Below, one piece after another: positions 26,036 through 34,162 of a stretch of DNA of 64,000 nucleotides. Source of the DNA: Streptomyces platensis (lineage in GTDB: Bacteria; Actinomycetota; Actinomycetes; Streptomycetales; Streptomycetaceae). The stretch lies in assembly GCF_008704855.1 (NCBI RefSeq), contig NZ_CP023691.1, positions 8,184,001 to 8,248,000 of the forward strand. The letters run 5' to 3'. The first letter of the stretch is position 1. The number at the start of each line of letters is the position of its first letter. The notes beneath the pieces were generated by a model, which worked only from the letters and a program-made list of their open reading frames with translations, had not been told where the DNA came from and searched no databases. The translations under genes were made by a program, and so were the position numbers.

Positions 26036-27601
26036 TCACCGCCCGGCCCGCCGGGCCGCCCACCGCAGGGCCGCCGACCGCCCCCGGTCCGGGACGGTCC
26101 ACAGGGTCTGGCCGCGCAGGCCCCAGCGCGCCAACAGTGCGTTCGCCGCGAGGAATCCGGTCGTCGCGGCCCGCTCCATCAGCGCCACCGGGAACCCGGT
26201 CCGCACCGTGTCGCCCGCGACCACCACCCGGGGGTCGGGGGTGTGCACAGTGGGCCGGTCGTGGAAGCCGCCCACCGGGAACAGCGGGCAGTCAGCACGC
26301 CACTCATCACGGCGGTCGATGATCCGGGCGCCGCGGGTCTCCGGGTATACGGCGTGCAACTGCTCCACCAGACGACGCTGTGCACGTTCCCGGTCGGCTC
26401 CGGGGGCGACGGCGTAGGCGTGCAGTTCGAGCACCGAGCCGCCGGTACGGGCGGACCACCGGGCCGCCTCGCCTTCCCAGCGCTCCAGCACGCTGACATT
26501 GTCCAGGGACCCGAAACCGCTGGTGCCCAGGAACCCGGGCCGGTCGGCGGCCACCCGCCGCTCCAGCCACAGCCGCGACACCAGAAACGGCGGCGCGGTC
26601 CGCAGCCGCCCGATCCGCGCCCGCCAGGCGGCGTCCGCCACTTCCGGTGAGGCGGCGACGAGCCGGCGCAGCCCGCCCGGGTCCAGCGCCAGCACCACCG
26701 CGTCGAACCGGCGTTCCGCGTCCTCCCCGGTAGCGATCCGCACCCCACCGCCCGCCTTTGCCGGCGCGACCCGCGTCACCTCCGTGCCCGTACACAGCCG
26801 GACGCCGTGCCCGTCCAGATACCGGCCGAGGGGCTGCCACAGCGCCTGCGGAAACGGCTCACCGGGCACATCGAACAGCAGCCCCTCACTGGAGCCGAGG
26901 AAGTAGATGTGGAACATCAACACCAGCTCCGCGGCCGACAGTTCCCGCGGGTCCGCGAAGAAGCTCCGGGAGAACACCTCGAACGCCAGATGGCGTGCGG
27001 CCTCGGGAAACCGGATACGGGCGAGGAAGTCCGCGGCGCTGACCCGGTCCAGCCGCTGATAGACCTGCGGCACCCGTACGTCCAGCAGCGGCAGCGCGGC
27101 GCCGGGGCGCATCCGTACCAGGTCCCGCCAGGTGAAGCTGGGGCTGAGCGCCACAAAGCCCAGTGCGCTCCAGGGCGGTGTCCGGGGCACCCGGGCGAAG
27201 CTGTCCCGCAGGCCCGACCGGTGGTGCAGCGGATAGTCCGGCAGCCGTCTGAGCATCCCCAGCCCCGGGTCGACCCGGCGCAACAGCCCCCGCAGGTTGT
27301 AGTACTGGGGAAAGAACGCATGGAAGCCGCGGCTCATGGTCGCCGCGGAGCCGTCGGCGAGCCGCACCGGCCAGCCCGCCAGCCGTCCGCCGAGGACCCC
27401 GGCACGCTCGTACAGCGTCACCCGCACCCCGCGCTCGGCCAGCGCGGTCGCGGCGGCGAGGCCCGCGATCCCGCCGCCGATCACCGCCACCCCCGGACCG
27501 CCGTCCGCCGCCCGGTCCCGCCCCGGCGGCCCCGGCACCGTCCGGGCCCGCCGGTCCCGTCCGCGCCGCGCGGCCCCGCCGTCGTGCTGTCGAGGTGTCA
27601 C
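26036..27601 (-). CDS. crtU: Beta-carotene desaturase/methyltransferase-type oxidoreductase
   Basis: CrtU turns the beta rings of beta-carotene into aromatic phi rings, giving isorenieratene. The 521-residue flavoprotein has the FAD loop VAVIGGGIAGLAAATALAERG near residue 45, then the family stretch MSRGFHAFFPQYYNLRGLL and a C-terminal VVVAGDTVRTGFPVALMERAA. The first about 40 residues are a low-complexity extension. The GTG at 27601 overlaps the crtT stop by 4 bp (GTGA). The gene is last in crtY-crtT-crtU and convergent with the crtE operon; about 100 bp with no clear hairpin separate them. Confidence 0.88.
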   Translation of the reverse strand: MTPRQHDGGAARRGRDRRARTVPGPPGRDRAADGGPGVAVIGGGIAGLAAATALAERGVRVTLYERAGVLGGRLAGWPVRLADGSAATMSRGFHAFFPQYYNLRGLLRRVDPGLGMLRRLPDYPLHHRSGLRDSFARVPRTPPWSALGFVALSPSFTWRDLVRMRPGAALPLLDVRVPQVYQRLDRVSAADFLARIRFPEAARHLAFEVFSRSFFADPRELSAAELVLMFHIYFLGSSEGLLFDVPGEPFPQALWQPLGRYLDGHGVRLCTGTEVTRVAPAKAGGGVRIATGEDAERRFDAVVLALDPGGLRRLVAASPEVADAAWRARIGRLRTAPPFLVSRLWLERRVAADRPGFLGTSGFGSLDNVSVLERWEGEAARWSARTGGSVLELHAYAVAPGADRERAQRRLVEQLHAVYPETRGARIIDRRDEWRADCPLFPVGGFHDRPTVHTPDPRVVVAGDTVRTGFPVALMERAATTGFLAANALLARWGLRGQTLWTVPDRGRSAALRWAARRAGR

Positions 27602-28326
27602 GCCCCCTCCTCGCGGGCCCCGGCCGTGGCGGCGACGAAGGTGTGGGTGATGCCGGTCTGCCAGCCGGGCAGCGGCAGCGCCCGCACCTGCCGGAAGCCC
27701 GCCCGGCGCAGCCGCCCGGTGAACTCCGCGGCGGTGTCGAACGCGAGGACGCTGCGCCACAGATGGCGGTACAGACCGGCGTCCCCCGCGAGCCGCCCGG
27801 CCGGCCGCAGGATGCCGGCACACACCGCCGTCCACACGGCGCGGGGCACCGCTCCGCCGGTCAGCGTGTACTCATGAACGGCCAGCCGCCCGCCCGGCAC
27901 CAGCGCCTCCCGTACCGCCCCGAGGACCGCGTCCGGGTCCGTGACATTGCGGAAGAGGTACGCGGCGAAGACGGCGTCGAAGCCACCGGCCACCCCGGCG
28001 TCGGCCAGGCCTTCCACCGGGGCGTGCACGAAGGAGACCCCGGGCGGCCAGGGCTTGCCGGCGGCCCGCGCCAGCATCCCGGCCGAGGCATCGACGGCGG
28101 TGATCTCGGCATACGGGGCGACGGCGAGCAGCGCCGCCGTCGAGGCACCGGTGCCGCACCCCAGATCCAGCACCCGCAGTCCCCGGCCCGCGTCGGGCAG
28201 CCCCAACCGCCGGGCGGATCGCCGTAGTTGGCCGTGGTAGCCGGGATTCGCCGCGACCAGCCGGTCATAGCTGCGGGACGCATGGTCGAAGGCGGCGGTC
28301 AGTTCGCCGTCGTGCAGCAGGGCCAT
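27598..28326 (-). CDS. crtT: SAM-dependent methyltransferase-like protein of carotenoid cluster
   Basis: The 242-residue protein is a class I methyltransferase. Motif I is VLDLGCGTGAST, followed by EITAVDASAGMLARA and the FDAVFAAYLFRNVTDPD strand of the UbiE/COQ5-like group. It corresponds by position and type to CrtT of Streptomyces griseus; the role of CrtT in isorenieratene synthesis is not settled. The ATG at 28326 has a GGAGGAG box. It lies between crtY (65 bp upstream) and crtU (overlapping). Confidence 0.83.
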   Translation of the reverse strand: MALLHDGELTAAFDHASRSYDRLVAANPGYHGQLRRSARRLGLPDAGRGLRVLDLGCGTGASTAALLAVAPYAEITAVDASAGMLARAAGKPWPPGVSFVHAPVEGLADAGVAGGFDAVFAAYLFRNVTDPDAVLGAVREALVPGGRLAVHEYTLTGGAVPRAVWTAVCAGILRPAGRLAGDAGLYRHLWRSVLAFDTAAEFTGRLRRAGFRQVRALPLPGWQTGITHTFVAATAGAREEGA

Positions 28327-28391
28327 GGATGTCTCTCCTCCGGTACGGGAGCAAGCGCGGGCGCCGACGCGCCGTTCGGCGGGCAGCGGGG

Positions 28392-29582
28392 TCACCGCAC
28401 GGTGGTGCGGCGGGGCAGCAGCGGGAGTTCGGCGACGGTGCGGAGCATGGGCAGCACCGGGGTGCGCAGGCCGATGCTGACGTCCTCCCACAGCCGCGAG
28501 CGGCCGTCGAGAAACCGCAGCAGCCGCTCCATCGGCACCGTGCGGAACAGCTCGGTGAAGAACTCGGCGCCGTCCACCCGGCCGCTGTCCAGCGCCCGCA
28601 GCAGCACGGCGTCCATGGCCCGGTGCCAGGCGGTGTGCGGGGGAGGGGGCACCGGAGGCCGGCCGGCCAGCAGCGCGGCCGCGATCAGCGCCGTCTGCCG
28701 CTGCACGGAAGCGAAGGTGTAACCGGTCGACGGACGGGTGGCGCCGCCCGCCGTCCCGATCCGGAACACCGACCGGCCCACCCGGCGTGAAAAGCGGCCG
28801 TCGGTCATCGGGATCGCACCCTGCTCGACGGCCGTGACACGGAAGGCACCCAGCCGGAGCACCTGCCCGGTGTAGTGGCGCAGGGCCCGCTCGTAGTCGG
28901 CGGTGGCCAACGTCCGGCGGGAGAACTCCGTGTACTCCACCAGCGCCGCACAGTCGTTGAGCGGCAGGACATACCCGAAGGACAGACCGTGGCCGGGCTG
29001 TGGGGTACGGAAGTCCATCAGATCCGCGGTGGTGGGGTCGAACGCCGGACGCCGGGTGCGGACGAACCAGCCCCGGAAGTGCTGCTGGAGAGTGGTCCGC
29101 GCCGGCGGGAGCAGCCCGGCCGGCCGGGAGTCGAAGGCCCACCGGGCCCGGAGGGTCACCGGCCGCCCGGCCGCGTCGCGCCCCCGCACCTCGGCCCCGC
29201 CGGTGACGTCCCGTACGGACTCCACCGTCACCTCGGCCCGGACCACGGCCTCTTGCCCGGCGAGCCGGGCGGCCACCAGGGCCTCGAAGTCACGCGACCG
29301 CAGCATCTTGTACCGGAAGGGCTCGGGCCGCCCCGCCGTCGCCTCACCGCCGGGCCCGTGCACCCGCAGCCGTTCCCACGACGCGGTCAGGGCCTGGTCG
29401 AACGCGCCGCCCGGCGCCTCCCAGTAACACCAGGTGCGCTCCGGCGGGGTGAGCGGCCCCCCTGGGGCGTCGACCAGCACCACCCGCAGCGGCCGGCCGC
29501 CGGCCGCCGGTGCACACAGCCGGTGGGCGAGCGACAGCCCGGCCGCTCCCGCGCCCACGATGACGGCATCCGCGTCCTGCAC
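28392..29582 (-). CDS. crtY: Lycopene beta-cyclase
   Basis: CrtY closes both ends of lycopene into beta rings. The 396-residue protein begins with the nucleotide loop VIVGAGAAGLSLAHRL and carries the cyclase hallmarks PERTWCYWEAP, FDSRP, MDFRTPQ and GGATRPSTGYTF. The GTG start at 29582 has a GAGAGGA box just upstream. It is divergent from the SigK-like sigma gene, 213 bp apart, so the crtYTU promoter lies in that gap. I did not find the sigma factor's own motif in the crtY direction. Confidence 0.9.
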   Translation of the reverse strand: MQDADAVIVGAGAAGLSLAHRLCAPAAGGRPLRVVLVDAPGGPLTPPERTWCYWEAPGGAFDQALTASWERLRVHGPGGEATAGRPEPFRYKMLRSRDFEALVAARLAGQEAVVRAEVTVESVRDVTGGAEVRGRDAAGRPVTLRARWAFDSRPAGLLPPARTTLQQHFRGWFVRTRRPAFDPTTADLMDFRTPQPGHGLSFGYVLPLNDCAALVEYTEFSRRTLATADYERALRHYTGQVLRLGAFRVTAVEQGAIPMTDGRFSRRVGRSVFRIGTAGGATRPSTGYTFASVQRQTALIAAALLAGRPPVPPPPHTAWHRAMDAVLLRALDSGRVDGAEFFTELFRTVPMERLLRFLDGRSRLWEDVSIGLRTPVLPMLRTVAELPLLPRRTTVR

Positions 29583-29735
29583 GCCCGGTCCTCTCGCCGC
29601 CCGATGCCCCCGCGGCGATCTTTCCGCAGTCCCGGGCCGGGAGGCGGCATCCGACGCGCGGCAATCCGGGGGCGGGTGAGGGCCGCCGCCCCGGGTGCGC
29701 TTCCTTGGCAGTCGTCCGCAAGAATCCTCTCCCGA

Positions 29736-29763
29736 CCAATCCGGGTGTCGCCCGGCGCCGAAT
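29736..29763 (+). promoter_or_regulatory. SigK-type ECF promoter of the sigma gene
   Basis: CCAATCC (29736-29742), 15 bp, then CCGAAT (29758-29763) lies 32 bp before the sigma gene start. The elements resemble the mycobacterial SigK promoter (CCATCC...CCGAAT, from memory). An almost identical pair with the same 15-bp spacing stands before the hydrolase gene at 31352. It implies autoregulation. Confidence 0.7.
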
Positions 29764-29795
29764 CACTCGTGACCACGTCACGTCCGGAGGTGTCC

Positions 29796-30383
29796 ATGCC
29801 CGTCGCAGCCCGCGGCGACCGATCCCCCGCACCGCATACCGGTGCCCTGGAATCCCTGCTCACCCGCGTCTCCCGCGGCGACCAGTACGCGTTCGAGCAG
29901 CTCTACACGGCGGTGGCCGGCTCCGTACTGGGCCTGGTGCGCCGGGTGGTGCGGGATCCGGCGCAGTCCGAGGAGGTCGCCCAGGAGGTGCTGATCGAGG
30001 TGTGGCGGTCCGCGGCCCGCTTCGACGCACGGCAGGGCAGCGCCATGGCCTGGATCATGACACTGGCGCACCGCCGCGCGGTGGACCGGGTGCGCTCCGT
30101 CCAGGCGGCGGCCGACCGCGACCACCGGGCCGGCATGGGCGCCTACACCGCCCCCTTCGACGAGGTCAGCGAGCAGGTCGAGCGGCGGCTGGAGCGGGAG
30201 CAGGTACGCCGCTGTCTCCAGCAACTCACCGACCTGCAAAGGGAGTCGGTGACACTCGCCTATTACCGCGGCTACACCTACCGGGAGACCGCCGATCTGC
30301 TGGGCGCCGCGCTGGGCACGGTCAAGACACGACTGCGGGACGGACTCATCCGGCTCCGCGACTGCCTGGGGGTGTCGGCATGA
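29796..30383 (+). CDS. ECF RNA polymerase sigma factor, SigK-like
   Basis: The 195-residue sigma factor has region 2 (about residues 30-100: FEQLYTAVAGSVLGLVRRVV, EEVAQEVLIEVWR, AMAWIMTLAHRRAVDRVR) and region 4 (about 135-190: LQRESVTLAYYRGYTYRETADLLG, LGTVKTRLRDGLIRLRD). The ATG at 29796 has GGAGG five bases upstream. Its stop overlaps the anti-sigma start (ATGA), the usual sigma/anti-sigma coupling. It is divergent from crtY. Its position next to the carotenoid genes recalls LitS/CrtS-controlled clusters of other Streptomyces, but its sequence and RskA-like partner fit the SigK group. Which genes it controls beyond the two visible motifs is unknown. Confidence 0.88.
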   Translation: MPVAARGDRSPAPHTGALESLLTRVSRGDQYAFEQLYTAVAGSVLGLVRRVVRDPAQSEEVAQEVLIEVWRSAARFDARQGSAMAWIMTLAHRRAVDRVRSVQAAADRDHRAGMGAYTAPFDEVSEQVERRLEREQVRRCLQQLTDLQRESVTLAYYRGYTYRETADLLGAALGTVKTRLRDGLIRLRDCLGVSA

Positions 30384-31126
30384 GCACCGTCGATCTGCAC
30401 ACACTGACCGGCGCCTACGCACTGGGCGCGCTGTCCGAGCAGGAATCCGCCGAGTTCACCCGCCATCTGGCGCAGTGCCCGGCCTGCACCCTGGAAGTGC
30501 GCGAACTCCAGGAAACCGCGGCCCGGCTCGCGCTGGCCGTGGCCGAGGTGCCCCCGGCCGGGCTGCGCACCCGGGTGATGGCCGCCCTGCCCGAGGTCAG
30601 GCAGCTGCCGCCGAGGGGGCGCCACGCGACCGTGGCCCCGCTGCGCCGCGGTATGCGGCACCGGCTGCCGTACCTCGCGGCCGCCGCCTGTCTGGTCGTC
30701 GCCGCGCTCGCCGGCGGGCTGGCCGTCAACTCCCGGAACGAAGCCGACGAGCAGCGGGCCCGCACTGCCCGCGCCGAGCAGCAGGCCGCCGCGGTCAGTG
30801 CCCTGATGACCGCCCCGGACGCCACCTTCCACACCACCGCGCTCAAGGGCGGCGGCAGCGGAACGGTCGTCGCCTCCCAGCGGAAGGGCCAGACCGCCTT
30901 CCTCTACCACGGCCTGCCGGCGCTGTCCGGTCAGCGGGTGTACGAACTCTGGTACAGCCGCAACGGCGCGATGGAGCCCGCCGGACTCGTGCGGACCGGC
31001 AGCTCCTCCGGCGCGATGCTGCTGACCGGCGGCCCCCAGGGCGCGGACGGCGTCGGCGTCACGGCGGAACCCCAGGGCGGCTCCAGCCGGCCCACCACCG
31101 CCCCGCTGGCCGTCCTCCGGCTGTGA
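30380..31126 (+). CDS. RskA-like membrane anti-sigma factor
   Basis: This 248-residue protein has three parts. The N-terminal anti-sigma domain carries an H-x3-C-x2-C zinc-type motif (RHLAQCPAC, about residues 29-36). One membrane helix follows (about 95-117, YLAAAACLVVAALAGGLAV), then an extracytoplasmic RskA domain with TAFLYHGLPALSGQRVYELWYSRNG. It should hold the sigma factor inactive at the membrane until a signal triggers proteolysis. In Mycobacterium tuberculosis RskA responds to redox through its extracytoplasmic cysteines; no cysteine is visible in the outer domain here, so the signal probably differs. Confidence 0.87.
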   Translation: MSTVDLHTLTGAYALGALSEQESAEFTRHLAQCPACTLEVRELQETAARLALAVAEVPPAGLRTRVMAALPEVRQLPPRGRHATVAPLRRGMRHRLPYLAAAACLVVAALAGGLAVNSRNEADEQRARTARAEQQAAAVSALMTAPDATFHTTALKGGGSGTVVASQRKGQTAFLYHGLPALSGQRVYELWYSRNGAMEPAGLVRTGSSSGAMLLTGGPQGADGVGVTAEPQGGSSRPTTAPLAVLRL

Positions 31127-31256
31127 CCTCCGGCCCCCACCGGATCTGACCCCGGCTGCCGGCGCCACCACGGGCCGGCGGCCGGCTCGTCCTGCCCCGG
31201 AGCGGAGCCCACCGCACCGCCGCCCGCCGGGCATTGCGGTCCGGAACACATCCCCA

Positions 31257-31284
31257 CCAATCCGCGCCGCCCCGGGCGCCGAAT
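31257..31284 (+). promoter_or_regulatory. Second SigK-type promoter
   Basis: CCAATCC (31257-31263), 15 bp, CCGAAT (31279-31284) lies 67 bp before the hydrolase start. Flanking bases also match the copy at 29736 (ACCAATCCG ... GCGCCGAATC-CTCG). It suggests that the hydrolase is a direct target of the adjacent sigma factor. Confidence 0.65.
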
Positions 31285-31351
31285 CCCTCGATGAGCGGCC
31301 CGCCGCACCCCGAACGACCCCGTCGGCACCCCACCCGGAGGACCCCGACCC

Positions 31352-32062
31352 ATGACGACAGGACCGGCCCGGCCCACCGCCCCCGGCAGCGGCGCACGGG
31401 GCGTCCCGCACCGGCCGCTGGTGATCCACCGCGCCCCGGACACCCCGCGGGCGGCCGTGCTCCTGCTGCACGGAGGGCGGGCCGACGGCCTCGGCCCGCC
31501 GCCGCGGCTCAACCTCCCCGCGCTGCGCATGCGGCCCTTCCGCTCGGCGGTGTCCCGGGCCCCGAGCGGACGGGAGCTGCTTCTCGCGTCCGTGCGCTAC
31601 CGCTGCCGGGGCTGGAACGGACCGCGGGCGGACGCCGCCCGGGACGCCCGGCAGGCCCTCGACGAGCTGGCCGCACACGCCGCGAACCTCCCGGTCGTGC
31701 TCGTCGGCCACTCCATGGGCGGCCGGGCCGCCCTGCTCACCGGCGGCCATCCGGCGGTCCGCGGCGTCGTCGCCCTCGCCCCGTGGTGCCCGCCCGGCGA
31801 ACCCGTCGCCCATCTGCGGGACCGGACCGTGGTGCTGCTGCACGACGCGGACGACCGGGTCACCGACGCCGAGGGCTCCTGGCTCCTGGCCGACCGCGCC
31901 CGGCAGGCGGGGGCTCGGGCCCATACGGTCGCCATGCCACGCGGCGGACACACCATGCTGCGTGACGCGTCTCACTGGCACCGGATGACTGTGGACCTTG
32001 TCGCCGCCCTTCTGGACGGCGTCCCTGTGCCCCACGCGATCGGCGGGGTGCGCCCGGAGTAG
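31352..32062 (+). CDS. Alpha/beta hydrolase
   Basis: The 236-residue protein is a compact alpha/beta hydrolase. The oxyanion strand is AVLLLHGGRADG, the nucleophile elbow VGHSMGGRAALL, the acid is in LLHDADDRVT and the histidine in GGHTMLRD near the C-terminus. There is no signal peptide, so it is cytoplasmic. The substrate is unknown. It follows the sigma/anti-sigma pair by 225 bp, has its own SigK-type promoter and ends before a T-tailed hairpin, so it is probably both read through from and induced with the pair. Confidence 0.78.
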   Translation: MTTGPARPTAPGSGARGVPHRPLVIHRAPDTPRAAVLLLHGGRADGLGPPPRLNLPALRMRPFRSAVSRAPSGRELLLASVRYRCRGWNGPRADAARDARQALDELAAHAANLPVVLVGHSMGGRAALLTGGHPAVRGVVALAPWCPPGEPVAHLRDRTVVLLHDADDRVTDAEGSWLLADRARQAGARAHTVAMPRGGHTMLRDASHWHRMTVDLVAALLDGVPVPHAIGGVRPE

Positions 32063-32096
32063 CGCCCCGAACGGGTACACCGTTCTTTGACGGGCG

Positions 32097-32135
32097 GTCA
32101 GCCTCGCCCGCCCGGGCGGGGCCTGACGCTTTTTT
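32097..32135 (+). terminator. Intrinsic terminator after the hydrolase gene
   Basis: A long, slightly imperfect stem (GTCAGCCTCGCCCG at 32097-32110 against CGGGCGGGGCCTGAC ending at 32127) is followed by GC and six T residues. A T-run is rare in this genome, so this is among the clearest terminators in the window. It isolates the graspetide locus from upstream transcription. Confidence 0.8.
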
Positions 32136-32336
32136 GCGTCTCTTGCCTACTCGGTGACACATGACGGAGACAGTGCGTACGTGCTCGCCGCTTTTCAGTC
32201 AAGTGGAACGCTGGAAACGAGCAAATGAGGCAACTAACTGACCAGATTGTCGCGTCTTCCGTGCAGAGTCATAAGAAGGGGCTTTCCACCCCTGCCCCGC
32301 GCCAGGGGCTCGGAAACCGGTCTTTGAGGAGATGGA

Positions 32337-32528
32337 ATGCGACCGTTTGCGTTGAGCTACGCCCGTCCGGCGGCGAAGTCATCGACCAGTACGCCGTACA
32401 GCTACGACGCCACGCGGCAACTCAACGTCCTCCCGGACGGACGCCCGGCCACCTGCAGCCGGGCGGTACTGCTGGCGACCGGCACCACCGCCTCCACCGC
32501 CGGTTCCAAGACCCACTTCGACGACTGA
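32337..32528 (+). CDS. Graspetide (omega-ester peptide) precursor
   Basis: The 63-residue peptide matches the putative ATP-grasp-modified RiPP group found in Streptomyces. The leader begins MRPFALSYARPA, carrying the conserved PF-x-L motif. The C-terminal core (residues 48-63, TGTTASTAGSKTHFDD) supplies several Thr/Ser hydroxyls and a terminal Asp pair, the residues these ligases join into ester rings. A lysine at residue 58 could instead give an amide. The ATG at 32337 has GAGGAG seven bases upstream; an overlapping ATG at 32332 is out of frame. The ligase begins 4 bp downstream. It contains one cysteine (C40) in the middle region. Confidence 0.85.
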   Translation: MRPFALSYARPAAKSSTSTPYSYDATRQLNVLPDGRPATCSRAVLLATGTTASTAGSKTHFDD

Positions 32529-32532
32529 GCCC

Positions 32533-33456
32533 ATGACCGTCCTGGTCCTGACCTGCGAGGAAGATTTGACGGCGGACATCGTGGTGGCGACGTTGCAGGA
32601 CCTCGGTGTCCCGCTCGTCCGCCTCGACCCCGCCGACCTGCCCGGCAGGGTCGCCCTGTCGGCGGAGTACGCCGAGAACGACTTCCACGGATATCTCAAA
32701 TCCGGCGAACGCATGGTGAGCCTGGGCAGCCTGCGTTCGGTATGGGTGCGCCGGCCCGGTACCCCCGGGGCCCGCACCGCGGAACAGTCCGCCTGGATCG
32801 CGGCCGAGGCCGAGCAGGCGCTCTACGGCATGCTGACCAGCACCCAGGCGCGCTGGATGAACCATCCCGTCGCGGCCGCACAGGCGCGCTACAAGCCCTG
32901 GCAGCTCCGGCTCGCCCACCGCAGCGGCTTCCTGGTGCCCGCCACGCTGCTCACCACGTTCCCGGCGATGGCCCGGCAGTTCGCCGCCGCCCACCAGGAC
33001 CTGGTGGTGAAATCGGTGAGCGGAAAGCACCCCGGTGACCCTCCGATGGTGCTGCCCACCACCCGGATCACCCCGGACACGGACTTCTCCGGGGTGGCGG
33101 CCGGGCCGACCCTGCTCCAGCAGCACATCCCCAAGGAGGCGGATATCCGGCTGACGTGTGTCGGTGAGCATCTCTTCGCCGCCCGTAAGAAAGCCGATCC
33201 GGAGGAAGTCGACAGCCGCTTCACCCACCAGGGCACCTGGGAGCCCGTCGAGGTGCCCGACGCCGTCCATCAGGCCGTGAATTCCTATATGAGTGCCGCG
33301 CAACTTGCCTACGGTGCTTTTGATTTCGCCGAAGACCCGGACGGCGCCTGGTGGTTCCTGGAATGCAACCAGGGCGGCCAGTTCGGCTTCATCCAGCTGG
33401 AGACCGACCAGCCCATCGCCCAGGCCATCGCCACCTGGCTCGCCGTGGAGCCCTGA
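32533..33456 (+). CDS. ATP-grasp ribosomal peptide maturase (graspetide ligase)
   Basis: The 307-residue enzyme is an ATP-grasp ligase of the peptide-maturase group (TIGR04187-like). It activates an Asp/Glu side chain of the precursor with ATP and closes it onto a Ser/Thr or Lys. Visible features are the N-terminal VLVLTCEEDLTADIV strand, the VWVRRPG precursor-binding region, the LVVKSVSGK lysine strand of the ATP-grasp fold, EADIRLTCVGEHLFAARK, and the metal-binding WWFLECNQGGQFGFIQ. It follows the precursor by 4 bp. The protein-isoaspartate-type methyltransferase that usually completes these loci is not found nearby. Confidence 0.88.
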   Translation: MTVLVLTCEEDLTADIVVATLQDLGVPLVRLDPADLPGRVALSAEYAENDFHGYLKSGERMVSLGSLRSVWVRRPGTPGARTAEQSAWIAAEAEQALYGMLTSTQARWMNHPVAAAQARYKPWQLRLAHRSGFLVPATLLTTFPAMARQFAAAHQDLVVKSVSGKHPGDPPMVLPTTRITPDTDFSGVAAGPTLLQQHIPKEADIRLTCVGEHLFAARKKADPEEVDSRFTHQGTWEPVEVPDAVHQAVNSYMSAAQLAYGAFDFAEDPDGAWWFLECNQGGQFGFIQLETDQPIAQAIATWLAVEP

Positions 33457-33509
33457 GGCCGGAGCGGCGGCGGGCCGGGGCAACACCCCGTATCCCTGCC
33501 GCTGTCCGG

Positions 33510-34031
33510 CTAATGGATCAACACGTTCGCGAGCACGATGAGCAGACCGATCAGCACATCCACCCCACCCACCCGAAGGGATGCCGCCCAGCGCCGGCCC
33601 GCCACCCGGGCCGCCCAGAACCCCCAGCCGAACAGTGCCACCGTATTGACGGTCAGCGCGACATCGATCGCGCCCTCCTCGCCCCACCAGCCCCAGTAGG
33701 AGCCGAGCAGCGCGGCGATGGTGGGCACCATCGCGGCCACCAGCGGCCATTCGGTCACCATCGAAGCCAGCGCGCTCGCGGTGACCTTCTTGCCGTCGCT
33801 CGTCCGGTGCGCGATGGAGTGCGCGTAGCCGTGTGCCGCCGCCGATGCCACGGCCGTCACCGCCACCCACAGCGTGTCGTGGCCGGGGTCCGCCGGCGTG
33901 CCTTCGTTACCCAGTGCGGCGGCCAGCGCGCTGGCCAGCACCGATCCGTACACCCCGCCGAACAGCATGCGCTGGAGCTGTTCCGCTCGTCTGTCGAGCC
34001 GCTGTACGGGTACGCTGCGGCTTTCTGACAA
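33510..34031 (-). CDS. Small multi-pass membrane protein, function unknown
   Basis: The 173-residue protein has about five hydrophobic segments (around residues 24-42, 53-75, 85-112, 120-142 and 152-171) and a charged N-terminus with RLDRRAEQLQRMLFGG. The pattern loosely recalls VIT-type or DUF membrane proteins but I do not recognise the family. The start appears to be TTG at 34031, with GAGGTGG six bases upstream; no ATG or GTG fits better. It converges on the graspetide ligase gene and leaves only 53 bp between stops. It could be unrelated to that locus. Confidence 0.6.
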   Translation of the reverse strand: MSESRSVPVQRLDRRAEQLQRMLFGGVYGSVLASALAAALGNEGTPADPGHDTLWVAVTAVASAAAHGYAHSIAHRTSDGKKVTASALASMVTEWPLVAAMVPTIAALLGSYWGWWGEEGAIDVALTVNTVALFGWGFWAARVAGRRWAASLRVGGVDVLIGLLIVLANVLIH

Positions 34032-34162
34032 GGCGCCACCTCACAGGACCGACGGGCTTCCCCGCTACGGGATGAACATCCGAGATGTAGCAGCACCCGG
34101 CGCCGATCCGTCCGAAGCTGCGCCGACGGAACGGGCGATTCCCTCCGCGCGGCGCGCCGCGG

